From Clostridiales bacterium (GTDB taxonomy: Bacteria; Bacillota; Clostridia; Christensenellales; Borkfalkiaceae), in contig SVHO01000002.1 in assembly GCA_015055725.1 (NCBI GenBank), positions 1-64,000 on the forward strand: DNA of 64,000 nt, given 5' to 3'. Each line of letters starts with the position of its first letter. Within the stretch, counting starts at the first letter, position 1. The translations under genes were made by a program, and so were the position numbers. The notes beneath the pieces were generated by a model. It saw only the letters and a list, made by a program, of their open reading frames with translations, had not been told where the DNA came from and searched no databases. Shown one piece after another: positions 18,721 through 26,877 of the stretch.

Positions 18721-20019
18721 TTATTTCAACAACATTGCCGGGCGCTCGTCCGGCTTTTGTGCTTTAAAAGAAACGTTTTCAAGTTTAAGATTTTCCGTGT
18801 TTTCAGAATAAAGCCCAAAACACGGCAAAACGAACTTACTGCTCTCAGGGTAATCTCCAGGAGTTGGAAAACAACTTTCAGTTGTCTTTTGACCCCCAAG
18901 CACCGAAACGTTAACGTTATATAAGTTTACGTTCTTAATTTTATTTTTAGCATTGGTGCTCATAATAATACTTGTATACGAGCAATTTGTTCCGTAATCA
19001 CTGCCTTCTTTTATATCGGGATACCAACTGTCTATACTCTTAAACCTTTGGTCGTTAACGTCTGCAAATAAATTGCTTATGTTAATATCCGAAATAGAGC
19101 CCATTTTTGTACCTTCTGGTGCTCTTAATCTTTCACTCAAATAAATAAATAACGGATTAGCAACGTTGCACATGGTAATGTTGCTTATATTTATTCCGAA
19201 AATATTTGCCCCGTCTGCGCTTTCGATTGCAATACCTGAATGTTGGGTGTTAAAAATAACGCAGTTCGAAACGTTGATATATTTAAAGTCACCAATAGAT
19301 TCAGAGCCAAATTTAATCGAATTTGCTCTACTACTTATAACACAGTTATTAACGGTAATTCTTTGACAATCTCTTTTGCAGTTGTCAAAATATGACGCTT
19401 TGAAAACGAGTGCGTCGTCACCAGTCTTAATTATACAGTCTGAAATAACAACGTCTTCACAGCAGTCAGGGCTAATGCCGTCAATATGTGAATTTATAAA
19501 CAGTTTACTTATAATAACGTCTTTACATCCGCCCATAAGAACGGAAATGTCCGTTGCATTTAAGATTTTAACGTCATAAAGCCTAAGCCCCTCAACCTTG
19601 CGTAAAGAAAAAACTTTCGCACCACGATGGTATCCGTCGCCTAACTTACTACGCTTATCTTCAGGGTCCCAAATAGATAGCATATCTATCGTTGCTTGAC
19701 CCTTTATGCTAACGTTTTTAACGTTATCAGCATAAAACATAGCACAAGTATATTTACTATGTGACAAATCTTGATAAAGCTTATAAGAAACTTCTTCGTC
19801 TGCATTAAAATCTGATAATTTTGGAGCAGAGTTAATTTTAACTCCGTCTTCAAAAACTATGTTTGTGTTATCTTTTAAAACTACCGTAGAAAGAGTATAC
19901 GTGCCGAAAGGAACGTATACGGTTTCCCCACCACGCATTGAACCCAAGTCAATCGCTCGTTGAAATGCTTTTGTATCTAATTCAGTCGTCTTGTCAATGA
20001 AATCTTTTAAGTTAATCAC
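18721..20019 (-). CDS. GH28-like right-handed beta-helix protein
   Basis: 432 aa without a signal peptide. The N-terminus has the pectate-lyase/GH28 entry motif (GGETVYVPFGTYTLSTVVLK, ~30-49), followed by regular beta-helix coils. The GH28 region is recognisable: HIDGISPDCCEDVVISDC (~178-195, NTD in polygalacturonases) and KTGDDALVFK (~198-207, DD retained). The catalytic GHG histidine is replaced (ANSIKFGSES) and the RIK motif reads IAIES, so polygalacturonase activity is doubtful; another uronic or amino sugar linkage is possible. The start codon is GTG with AGAAGGG upstream. Its promoter carries the shared AraC operator. Confidence 0.8.
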   Translation of the reverse strand: MINLKDFIDKTTELDTKAFQRAIDLGSMRGGETVYVPFGTYTLSTVVLKDNTNIVFEDGVKINSAPKLSDFNADEEVSYKLYQDLSHSKYTCAMFYADNVKNVSIKGQATIDMLSIWDPEDKRSKLGDGYHRGAKVFSLRKVEGLRLYDVKILNATDISVLMGGCKDVIISKLFINSHIDGISPDCCEDVVISDCIIKTGDDALVFKASYFDNCKRDCQRITVNNCVISSRANSIKFGSESIGDFKYINVSNCVIFNTQHSGIAIESADGANIFGINISNITMCNVANPLFIYLSERLRAPEGTKMGSISDINISNLFADVNDQRFKSIDSWYPDIKEGSDYGTNCSYTSIIMSTNAKNKIKNVNLYNVNVSVLGGQKTTESCFPTPGDYPESSKFVLPCFGLYSENTENLKLENVSFKAQKPDERPAMLLK

Positions 20020-20061
20020 TTTTATGCCCTTCTTGTTTCAATTTATATCTATACACAATAA

Positions 20062-20090
20062 ATTTTACAACATAATATATTAATAGTAAA
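20062..20090 (-). promoter_or_regulatory. promoter of GH28-like gene
   Basis: On the minus strand: TTTACT, 17 nt, TAAAAT (-10 at 20062-20067). Its position relative to the neighbouring half-site is identical to that in the hydrolase and PHP promoters. Confidence 0.65.
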
Positions 20091-20125
20091 TGTGTTCATT
20101 TATTTTGTTTATGTGTTTATTTACT
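20089..20125. promoter_or_regulatory. tandem AraC-type operator, copy 2
   Basis: Half-sites AATGTGTTCATTTATT (20089) and TATGTGTTTATTTACT (20110) are 21 bp apart. The second is identical over all 16 bp to the half-site at 17761. The proximal site touches the -35 of the GH28-like gene. Confidence 0.7.
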
Positions 20126-20141
20126 GTTTAAAATTTAAAAT

Positions 20142-20184
20142 AAAAAAACACCCTAATTTTATTCAAATATAAGGTGTTTTTTTT
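20142..20184. terminator. bidirectional intrinsic terminator after PHP gene
   Basis: Stem AAAAACACC/GGTGTTTTT encloses an A/T loop with T-runs on both strands. On the minus strand it follows the PHP gene by about 135 nt. Confidence 0.6.
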
Positions 20185-20320
20185 AGTAAATTATTATTAA
20201 ATCGTTATATAATACGCGATTTTTAGTCATCTAAAAGTTTATCGCGAATAAAAAAGATAACTGTTAATATGTGAAAAATTATGGCGTTATTTAAATTTAT
20301 TTGTTTTATAAACGTATAGA

Positions 20321-21337
20321 TTATTTAATTAAATCTTCCATAAAATAAGCGTTTGTGTTTGCCCTTTTTCCAAACTTATCAACAAGAGTTAGTCTAAAAT
20401 ATCCAGCGTAATGTGGAATGTCAAAACACGCTTCAGTTAACCCGTTTTCGTCTTCAGAAAACTCAACGCGTGCTTCGCGCGCCCTACACGTCATATATAT
20501 TTTATCAACGGCAGAACATTTAATATATACCTTTCCATCTTCATAATAAAGGTCGTAAATTTCAGGTCCTTCAGAAGCGTAAAACCAACCGTTTTTAAGC
20601 GCAGTTGCAACGCTTTTATAGTCTAAACTTTCAGCCTTAATCATAGTAAAAGCCACCCCAGAATCCCAACGGCGAGTGTTTGGGCGTCTATTGTGATTAT
20701 CGTCACCACCTATACAAAAAAGTTTTTGACCACCGGTAAGCATATCGTCATACTCTTTTGAGTTATAATCCTCATATCCCCCCAAAAGACCGCCACCATT
20801 AATTATTTCAATCGCATCAAGATTATGATAATTCATGTAATCCAAATAATTTTCTCTTGACCAGTTAGGATGATTATAAGTGACGAAAAAACCCTTTTCT
20901 TTGCACTCTTTAGCAACTTTGCTCACGTATTCACCACTATATTCACGTATATGGTCAGGTTCGTTTTCATCAAATTTAACCAAATGTTTATTCTTTGGCG
21001 CATTACCAAAAAAATATAATTCCCTATGCCAAAAAGGTTGAATTTCAATTTTTTCGTCGAGCGCAACGATACAAAGGTGACAAATTTTATATCCCCCTTT
21101 TGACCTATCTTCAATTATAGACATTTCAAAACCGTTTAGCGCAAGAAAATCTTTATCGGTTAAATCATTATGCGTGATAAATAAATCGTGATCGGTATAA
21201 GCCACTATAGAATAGCCTAATTTTTTGTAAATTTCCTTAACTTCCTCAGGCGTTTTCGCTCCGTCTGATAATACCGTGTGGCAATGCATATTAGCTTTGT
21301 AAAAATTGTTTTTTTCAGGCAATAAATATTTTTTCAT
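20321..21337 (-). CDS. PHP-domain metal-dependent phosphoesterase
   Basis: 338 aa, cytoplasmic. The PHP metal-binding motifs are in order: NMHCHTVLSDG (~15-25), AYTDHDLF (~46-53), the E of NGFEMS (~68), CHLCIVALD (~85), TYNHPNWSRENY (~150-161) and CIGGDDNHNRRPNTRRWD (~213-230). The family hydrolyses phosphoesters at a trinuclear metal centre. The substrate of this stand-alone form is unknown. It has its own promoter and the same tandem operator as the two neighbouring sugar units, so it probably acts in the same pathway. Confidence 0.9.
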   Translation of the reverse strand: MKKYLLPEKNNFYKANMHCHTVLSDGAKTPEEVKEIYKKLGYSIVAYTDHDLFITHNDLTDKDFLALNGFEMSIIEDRSKGGYKICHLCIVALDEKIEIQPFWHRELYFFGNAPKNKHLVKFDENEPDHIREYSGEYVSKVAKECKEKGFFVTYNHPNWSRENYLDYMNYHNLDAIEIINGGGLLGGYEDYNSKEYDDMLTGGQKLFCIGGDDNHNRRPNTRRWDSGVAFTMIKAESLDYKSVATALKNGWFYASEGPEIYDLYYEDGKVYIKCSAVDKIYMTCRAREARVEFSEDENGLTEACFDIPHYAGYFRLTLVDKFGKRANTNAYFMEDLIK

Positions 21338-21376
21338 TTTACATTTAGCCCCTTTAAATTCATTTGTTATTATTTA

Positions 21377-21405
21377 ATTATAACTTAATTATCACAGTTT
21401 GTAAA
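21377..21405 (-). promoter_or_regulatory. promoter of PHP gene
   Basis: On the minus strand: TTTACA, 17 nt, TATAAT (-10 at 21377-21382), at the same offset from the proximal half-site as in the other two AraC-type promoters. Confidence 0.7.
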
Positions 21406-21440
21406 TGCGATTTATTATTTGCTATATGTGATTATTTATT
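21404..21440. promoter_or_regulatory. tandem AraC-type operator, copy 3
   Basis: Half-sites AATGCGATTTATTATT (21404) and TATGTGATTATTTATT (21425) are 21 bp apart and 12/16 identical. Together with copies 1 and 2 they give a consensus near wATGyGwTyATTTAyT. Confidence 0.65.
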
Positions 21441-21456
21441 TTATTTTTAGACACGT

Positions 21457-21484
21457 AAAAAAGCCACCTTAGAAGGTGGCTTTT
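21457..21484. terminator. intrinsic terminator after nagB-like gene
   Basis: A perfect stem (AAGCCACCTT/AAGGTGGCTT) has a 2-nt loop and flanking A/T runs on both sides. It lies 19 nt past the nagB-like stop. Confidence 0.85.
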
Positions 21485-21502
21485 AGCGCGGTTTATTAAG
21501 GA

Positions 21503-22492
21503 TTAATAACCAACCTTTTCCCAGCAATCAAATGGAGCTGCAAGTTCATCAGAAACAAGAACTTGGGTCTTCATAAGTTGAAGCATAGAAGAAGGAATTA
21601 ACGGAGTGACAGGTCCATGAAGAACAAGACGTGAAGTCATTCTTTGCCATGAAGAGAACGTGCCGTTGGTTAAAAGTGCGTGAACTTCAATTCTTTCTCT
21701 TGCATTTTTAACGTCGATAGGTCCAATGGTTGCAGCCTTAGGTGGAACGTCAGCAATATAACCAGATTGACCGAACACACCGTGCAATGAGTTTTGAGCA
21801 ACGGTAAGTGGGTGCAAATCAACGATTCTAGCCTTCATATTGAGCCATTCGTCAATTTGAGCCTTAGTGGGTTCTTTAGAACCGTCAAAACCTTCAGGGA
21901 AGAAGTCTGCAACAGGGTCGATAAACGCCATATGACCAGTCCAACCAGGTGAAGAAGAGCAGATGTCTGCACCGCCTTCGCCACAATCAGTAATCATATC
22001 AGAATAACTGTTGATGTTTTTGTTGGTAGGATAGTGAACGTTTTCTAAAGGCATACGAAGTTTTTCATCAATTTGATAAACTAAGTATTTAAGCATTGAG
22101 TGTGCAAAACCAGCCTTGTAAGTTTCGGGTGCGATATTGCCATCTTGGTCAGCCCATTCGTCCATAGCAAAAAGGTGCACGTTTTTGCAGTCTACTTTAA
22201 AGTAGTTGATGAGTTGTGCAAGTGGAATATAAGTATCGGGTTCGGGGTTTCCGAGAATAAGGGTAATTTTCTTACCTTTTTCCGATGCTTCTTTAATCCT
22301 TGCAAAAAGGGTTGCGATAAGAACGGGGTGTGGGTTCATCATAACTTTGATGTTGAAATCAGGATTTGAGTGTTTTTCCAAATCCGTTCCACTGATTTTG
22401 CGAAGTTTTTCACAAAGTTCCCTGTCCTTGAAAGGTACGAAGTTCGCAGGTCTAAAAGCGAAATCCGTTGCCGGTTCAAATATTTTGTTCAT
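21503..22492 (-). CDS. glucosamine-6-phosphate deaminase-like protein (NagB family)
   Basis: 329 aa, longer than the ~245-265 aa of classical NagB. Family marks: KKITLILGNPEPDTYIPLAQL (~93-112, split as ITLILGN and YIPLAQL), FAMDEWADQDG (DEY region, ~128-138), GHMAFIDP (GHIAFNEP region, ~185-192) and HPLTVAQNSLHG (~222-233). The glycine-rich GIGxDGH motif reads SSPGWTGH, so the active site has diverged. Encoded directly after nagA (1-nt overlap), it most likely converts GlcN6P or a related amino-sugar phosphate to a ketose phosphate. The exact substrate is uncertain. Confidence 0.75.
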   Translation of the reverse strand: MNKIFEPATDFAFRPANFVPFKDRELCEKLRKISGTDLEKHSNPDFNIKVMMNPHPVLIATLFARIKEASEKGKKITLILGNPEPDTYIPLAQLINYFKVDCKNVHLFAMDEWADQDGNIAPETYKAGFAHSMLKYLVYQIDEKLRMPLENVHYPTNKNINSYSDMITDCGEGGADICSSSPGWTGHMAFIDPVADFFPEGFDGSKEPTKAQIDEWLNMKARIVDLHPLTVAQNSLHGVFGQSGYIADVPPKAATIGPIDVKNARERIEVHALLTNGTFSSWQRMTSRLVLHGPVTPLIPSSMLQLMKTQVLVSDELAAPFDCWEKVGY

Positions 22493-23631
22493 TATTGTAT
22501 TTCTCCTTTTTTAATAGTTTTTTTAACGTTAAATTTATCGTCGACAAATATAAGGTCTGCATCACAATCTTCCCCTATTCTGCCGATAAAATTCATATTT
22601 AATGCACGTGCAGGGTTGGTTGAGCCAAACCTAAACGCATCACATACCGAACAGCCCGTATGCACCATGAAGTTTCCACAAGCGATATCAAGCGTTAAGC
22701 CTGAACCCGCAATTTCACCTGCATTATCGAAGTGAATGTCAGTTGCTTCTTCAAATCCTGGAGGAATTGGCCCGTCACAAACGAATTGGTCTGCTATAAG
22801 AATAATTCTATCATCACCTTTTATGCGACGAACAAGACGTTGCATATAAGGAACGACGTGTATTCCCATTCTATCCGATATGAGTTCTGCAAAAATTTCT
22901 TTATTGTAATTAACAGTTTCGTCAACACACACGCCCCTGCACTCAGAATAATGTTCAATAGTACCCGTAGCGTTAGTGTGGTGGGTTGCAATTTTTAAGC
23001 CGTAAGGAATATATTTTTCAATTTGCGCAGGCGTTGCTTCACTATGAGCAACTGAAAAAACGATGTTCGGTATTTCTTTTTTAACGTCTTTAACGAACTG
23101 GTCAATCCCTTCGCGTTCGGGCGCAATACACCAAACTTTTGCAGTATCTTTTGCCCTTTTAACTATGTCGATATATTCGTCGTGAACGATTGCGTCTTTC
23201 CAAACGTTTTTCTCCCTTTCACAGCCGAAGTTTGGCGACAAATACGGACCTTCCATATAAAAGCCTAAGAAGTTGTCAAAATCGCCGTTATCCCTTGCCT
23301 TTAATATGTTATCTATTGCGCCTATATAAGCGTCTTTATTAAGATTGTTGTAAAGAGCGGGCAAAACACTCGTCACACCGTGTTCCATAAGATGACGTGA
23401 AGTTTCTTTTGGATTTTCAAAAATCCACATGTTGTCTGCCGCATGCGTATGTATATCAATAAGGCCAGGGCCAACGTATAACCCTTCAGCATCAATAATT
23501 TCCGCGCCGACAGGAATTTCAACGTCTTTCGCTTTGCCGTGCTTAATAATCTTTCCGTCTTCAATCAAAATCACGCCGTTGGGAACGAAATGGTCATACA
23601 TAACCAAAGTTCCGTTAACTATCGCTTTCAT
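22492..23631 (-). CDS. nagA: N-acetylglucosamine-6-phosphate deacetylase
   Basis: 379 aa, the usual length for NagA. Amidohydrolase motifs: metal-binding GLIDIHTHAADN (~57-68), the E of YMEGPYLSPNFG (~126-137), SVAHSEAT (~193), ATHHTNATGTIEH (~215) and SDRMGIHVVP (~253-262). It deacetylates GlcNAc-6-phosphate in amino-sugar catabolism or cell-wall recycling. It is first in a two-gene unit with the nagB-like gene and has its own consensus promoter without the AraC operator, so it is probably expressed constitutively. Confidence 0.92.
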   Translation of the reverse strand: MKAIVNGTLVMYDHFVPNGVILIEDGKIIKHGKAKDVEIPVGAEIIDAEGLYVGPGLIDIHTHAADNMWIFENPKETSRHLMEHGVTSVLPALYNNLNKDAYIGAIDNILKARDNGDFDNFLGFYMEGPYLSPNFGCEREKNVWKDAIVHDEYIDIVKRAKDTAKVWCIAPEREGIDQFVKDVKKEIPNIVFSVAHSEATPAQIEKYIPYGLKIATHHTNATGTIEHYSECRGVCVDETVNYNKEIFAELISDRMGIHVVPYMQRLVRRIKGDDRIILIADQFVCDGPIPPGFEEATDIHFDNAGEIAGSGLTLDIACGNFMVHTGCSVCDAFRFGSTNPARALNMNFIGRIGEDCDADLIFVDDKFNVKKTIKKGEIQ

Positions 23632-23677
23632 CTGCGTTTTTATCTCCTATTAGGCATTTTCTACCAATTATACGTCT

Positions 23678-23706
23678 ATTATAAAGTGTTTTATTGCTTT
23701 TGTCAA
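23678..23706 (-). promoter_or_regulatory. sigma-A promoter of nagA
   Basis: On the minus strand: TTGACA, 17 nt, TATAAT, a full consensus match. The nagA ATG is about 45 nt downstream. Confidence 0.8.
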
Positions 23707-23763
23707 TGGAAAAACTAAAATTAAAATTCAATTTGCAGTTTTAATTGTTTTTTACTATAAATT

Positions 23764-24405
23764 TTATATACCTTTTGGCATTGAAGTGATAAGCCCTTGA
23801 AGGTGATTTGAATAGCCGAACTCACCCGCAATAAAATTTTCACCGTCACAACTAAAAGTGCTAACTGATGCGTTAACCACGTACGGCACTTGTTGCATTT
23901 GTGATAAGTCAATTCCACAAACGGCACATTGCAATGCGCGTATAAATCCACCGTGCGTACAAACAACAACTGTTTTCCCATTTTGCTCTTTGGCAATTTT
24001 TTTAATAACGTTAATTGCTCGTATTTGCAATTCAGAATAAGATTCGCCACCCGTGGGGCGCGCAAACCCGACGTTTTCTTCCCAAACTTTATAATCTTCT
24101 GGGAACAATGTTTTTAAGTCTAAAAACTTTAAGCCTTCCCACTTGCCACCGTAAAGTTCACGCAAGGCGGTATCTGTGACTATTTCTTTTGAAAGTTTTT
24201 TAGCAAGTGGCAAAACGGTATCGTATGCTCGAATTAAATCACTTGAATACACGCTATCAACCTTAAAGTTTTGATACACGTATTCACACGCGCGTTCCGC
24301 CTGTTTAATGCCCGTCTCTGATAATGGTGAGTCTATGTGCCCCGTATACGTTTTATCCACGTTAGACGCGCTGTTTCCGTGCCTTATAATAATAAAATTA
24401 GTCAT
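23764..24405 (-). CDS. histidine phosphatase family protein
   Basis: 213 aa with the RHG signature near the N-terminus (IIRHGNSASNVDKTYTGHID, ~6-25), the second Arg (YSSDLIRAYDT, ~53-63), the catalytic Glu (ALRELYGGKWEG, ~81-92) and the second His (VVCTHGGFIRAL, ~148-159). The order matches the phosphoglycerate-mutase-like/alpha-ribazole phosphatase branch. No cobalamin genes are near, so a broad phosphatase is as likely. It stands alone between nagA and the acyltransferase terminator. Confidence 0.9.
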   Translation of the reverse strand: MTNFIIIRHGNSASNVDKTYTGHIDSPLSETGIKQAERACEYVYQNFKVDSVYSSDLIRAYDTVLPLAKKLSKEIVTDTALRELYGGKWEGLKFLDLKTLFPEDYKVWEENVGFARPTGGESYSELQIRAINVIKKIAKEQNGKTVVVCTHGGFIRALQCAVCGIDLSQMQQVPYVVNASVSTFSCDGENFIAGEFGYSNHLQGLITSMPKGI

Positions 24406-24423
24406 AATTCACCTCTAAATTTT

Positions 24424-24452
24424 ATTTTACAATATTTGATTGTAAAAGTCTA
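24424..24452 (-). promoter_or_regulatory. probable promoter of histidine phosphatase gene
   Basis: On the minus strand: TAGACT, 17 nt, TAAAAT, a moderate match directly upstream of the gene and downstream of the preceding terminator. Confidence 0.45.
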
Positions 24453-24470
24453 ACGAATATTTGCAAAATA

Positions 24471-24500
24471 AAAATATCCTTTGTAGTTAAAGGATATTTT
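24471..24500. terminator. intrinsic terminator after acyltransferase gene
   Basis: A 12-bp stem (AAAATATCCTTT/AAAGGATATTTT) with a T-rich tail on the minus strand lies immediately after the acyltransferase stop codon at 24503. Confidence 0.75.
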
Positions 24501-24502
24501 AG

Positions 24503-25273
24503 TTATTTTGATTTTGGATAATCTTTCTTTTTTATGTTAGCATAAGGAACAACCGTATGCACTGGCAACTCTTTTGCAAGATTTGTAATAGCCTGCTTTA
24601 GCTCGTCCCTGATTTCTTTTTTATGTTCTTCTACGGGTGCGTTCGCGTTGTACTTTATAGGTTTACCAAACACAACTTTTTTAAGTTTTGGCGCGTTATA
24701 CATAGGCACGAAATTAATTTCTTTCCCCGTGCTTTTATAGTAAAGCCTTGCAACGTCAACGAAATTATCTTGAAACTCGTTAACAATCTCGTTATAAGGG
24801 GTGTGACACTCTGGGAAAATTATTATATGCGCGCCCTCTTTAAGCCCTGTCACCGACTGCTTAAACGTGTTCATTATTCGCATATCCTTATAAACACCTA
24901 TTCCATCCGCATTTCTATGTAAATATGCAAAAAGTGGAGCTATAACATGCGCTACTATTTTATAAAACCAACGCGTGCTTTTGGGTTTATACGGCCAAAA
25001 ATCTTCCATTGCGTAGGCTGGAATTTCTTTCGCACTCATCATATGCCCTATAAGCCATATATACTTCTTTTTTGGGAAAAGAAGTTCTGCTGTTAACGGG
25101 CCGTGAATTTGCGAGTGATTGCCAACAATAACGCACGCTTCGTCGGGTATATTTTCAAGCCCAACGAATTCTTTTTTTCCGTAAAAGAACCGCACCATAC
25201 TTTCCAAAAATAAGAAAAATTTACCTTTCTTTTTTTGAAAACAACTTTTGTTCTTTTTATTCTTTTTCGCCAT
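24503..25273 (-). CDS. PlsC-like lysophospholipid acyltransferase family protein
   Basis: 256 aa from the ATG at 25273 (MAKKNKKNK), which has GGAAG upstream. An earlier in-frame ATG at 25345 lies deep inside gtrA and is less likely. The basic N-terminus is followed by the acyltransferase core: VGNHSQIHGPL (~63-73), FAYLHRNADGIGVYKD and IIFPECHTPYNE (~155-166). The NHxxxxD motif normally supplies a catalytic Asp; here the sixth position is Gly. Membership is clear but the chemistry may differ. It overlaps gtrA by 17 nt and is last in the degV operon. Confidence 0.8.
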   Translation of the reverse strand: MAKKNKKNKSCFQKKKGKFFLFLESMVRFFYGKKEFVGLENIPDEACVIVGNHSQIHGPLTAELLFPKKKYIWLIGHMMSAKEIPAYAMEDFWPYKPKSTRWFYKIVAHVIAPLFAYLHRNADGIGVYKDMRIMNTFKQSVTGLKEGAHIIIFPECHTPYNEIVNEFQDNFVDVARLYYKSTGKEINFVPMYNAPKLKKVVFGKPIKYNANAPVEEHKKEIRDELKQAITNLAKELPVHTVVPYANIKKKDYPKSK

Positions 25274-25718
25274 TTTCTTCCGTGTTAGCCTTCTCTTTTG
25301 CTTTTGCGCGTGCGTTAGTATCAACGCTCTTTCCATACACCACAAGGCGTTGGAAAATAAATTCGGTCACAAAGTTTACAAGCATAGTCACAAACTTAAC
25401 TAAAATTTCATTCCAACCGAGAGTTTGCACCAAATATATATCTGCAAGATGTATTGAAAGGGGCGCAAAAACCAAGTAATATCCAAGTGTTTTAAGCATT
25501 GCAACAGGAACGTTGTTCGCCGATTGGAAAGTAAATTTTCTATTCAACGTAAAATTCCATAAAACTGAAAGCGTTAACGAAATATACGCCTTAATAACGT
25601 AATCAAGGTTAGGAATTAAATCCAACAACGTAAAACTAATCAATTCAATCGCGCCTGCACTGATTGAAAACATCAAGAACTTAAGCGCACGAAAAACTTC
25701 TTTTTTCTCTTTAACCAC
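25257..25718 (-). CDS. GtrA-like membrane protein
   Basis: About 153 aa with four predicted membrane helices (~15-35, ~40-60, ~80-100, ~110-130) and the GtrA marks WNFTLNRKFTFQ and EFIFQRLVVYG. GtrA proteins are linked to lipid-linked sugar translocation in the cell envelope. I chose the GTG at 25718 because it has a strong AAGGTGG site and leaves a 20-nt gap after the GNAT-like gene; the alternative TTG at 25760 has no good site. The charged C-terminal tail (~140-153) overlaps the next gene. Confidence 0.82.
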   Translation of the reverse strand: MVKEKKEVFRALKFLMFSISAGAIELISFTLLDLIPNLDYVIKAYISLTLSVLWNFTLNRKFTFQSANNVPVAMLKTLGYYLVFAPLSIHLADIYLVQTLGWNEILVKFVTMLVNFVTEFIFQRLVVYGKSVDTNARAKAKEKANTEENGEKE

Positions 25719-25738
25719 GTAAGCCACCTTTCCTTTAA

Positions 25739-26863
25739 TTAAATTTTCTTCACGAAACAACGGCGACGCTTATGGTTGCGCACAGAAAAATGTTTCCACA
25801 TGCTTTGGACTTCTGCATTGAGTTCTAATTCAGGGCCCGTTTCACAATATTTAACGCCGTTATCAATAAGCATTTTAACCACGTGGTCCATAATAATAGC
25901 AGGAACGCCTTGGCTTTGATATTCAGGCTTAACCGCAATAAAGAACATTTCCAACACGTCGTTTTTGCCACGAAGCGCTTTAAGAAGCCTAAAAATACCA
26001 AAAGGCAAAAGTTTTCCGTTAGATTTTTTAAGAGCCTTCGCAATTGACGGAACGAGAACTGCAAAGCCAACTAAAACGTTGTTTTTATCTTTTACTGAAC
26101 AAATATATTTTAAATTCATTAAAGGTATATTATCAGCAACCGTTTTATTGATAACGTTATCTGTTAGCGGGACCGTGCCGTATAGTTTAGAAAAGGCTTG
26201 GTCAATAACCTTAAACGCTTCATATGCATCGGCTTCTAATTCTTTCGTCTTTTTGTAAGTGACGAGTTTATATCCGTTTTTCTTTTGTAAATATTCGCTT
26301 ATTTTAGCAAGTTTAGGGTCGCGCTTTTCAGGAACGGTTAAAAGATATTCAACCCAGTCAACTTCCTTCGTTAGCCCCAATTTTTCCATATGGGTTAAAT
26401 AATATTCGTAATTATAGAAAGTTATTGACATATTGAGTTCGTCAAACCCTTCTATAAGCATGCCTTCGTGATCCATATCGGTAAACCCAATCGGCCCTAT
26501 AACGCCGTCGTATCCCCTATTTTTGCCCCATTCAACGACCTTGTTAAAGAGAGCGGAAGAAACTTCAAAATCGTCAATAAAATCAAAGCGAGTAAAACGG
26601 ATATACGAAGTACCCCATTTTTTGTTTGCTGCGTGGTTTATTAACCCAGCAATTCTACCAACTATCTTATCGTTTTTATAAGCAAGATACAACTTGGTTT
26701 CACAAAAATCGTAAGCAGGGTTTTCTTTTTTGGTAAAAGTCGCAAGTTCATCACTCGTTAAAAACGGCACGAAAGCAGGTACGTTTTTATAAAGTTTGTT
26801 TGGGAATTCCACCCATTTTTTTAAATCTTTTTTAGTTAAAACTTCCTTAACAACAACAGCCAT
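25739..26863 (-). CDS. GNAT-fold acyltransferase-like protein (YghO-like)
   Basis: 374 aa. The N-terminal part begins with the family hallmark FVPFLTSDELATFTKKENPA (~30-50, read in two parts), followed by KIVGRIAGLINHAANKKWG (~69-87). A C-terminal GNAT-like acetyl-CoA region contains MFFIAVKPEYQSQGVPAIIM (~315-334). The family is conserved but its substrate is not known. It lies 14 nt after degV and before gtrA and the acyltransferase, a set that hints at envelope or lipid modification. Confidence 0.8.
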   Translation of the reverse strand: MAVVVKEVLTKKDLKKWVEFPNKLYKNVPAFVPFLTSDELATFTKKENPAYDFCETKLYLAYKNDKIVGRIAGLINHAANKKWGTSYIRFTRFDFIDDFEVSSALFNKVVEWGKNRGYDGVIGPIGFTDMDHEGMLIEGFDELNMSITFYNYEYYLTHMEKLGLTKEVDWVEYLLTVPEKRDPKLAKISEYLQKKNGYKLVTYKKTKELEADAYEAFKVIDQAFSKLYGTVPLTDNVINKTVADNIPLMNLKYICSVKDKNNVLVGFAVLVPSIAKALKKSNGKLLPFGIFRLLKALRGKNDVLEMFFIAVKPEYQSQGVPAIIMDHVVKMLIDNGVKYCETGPELELNAEVQSMWKHFSVRNHKRRRCFVKKI

Positions 26864-26877
26864 AATCCACCTATAAA

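Larger units (their letters stand above)
20020..20320. other. intergenic region with operator, promoter, terminator and stem-loop
   Basis: No gene is seen in this 301-bp gap. It contains, in order, the GH28-like promoter and its tandem operator, a bidirectional terminator (20142-20184) and a two-part stem-loop at 20215-20246 (CGCGAT/ATCGCG outer, TTTTAG/CTAAAA inner, ATGA loop) in the 3' flank of the PHP gene. The remaining bases are A/T-rich and featureless. Confidence 0.6.

Noticed and set aside
25274-25345. Longer N-terminus for the acyltransferase (ATG at 25345)
   Set aside because: It would overlap gtrA by nearly 90 nt with no Shine-Dalgarno; the ATG at 25273 has one.
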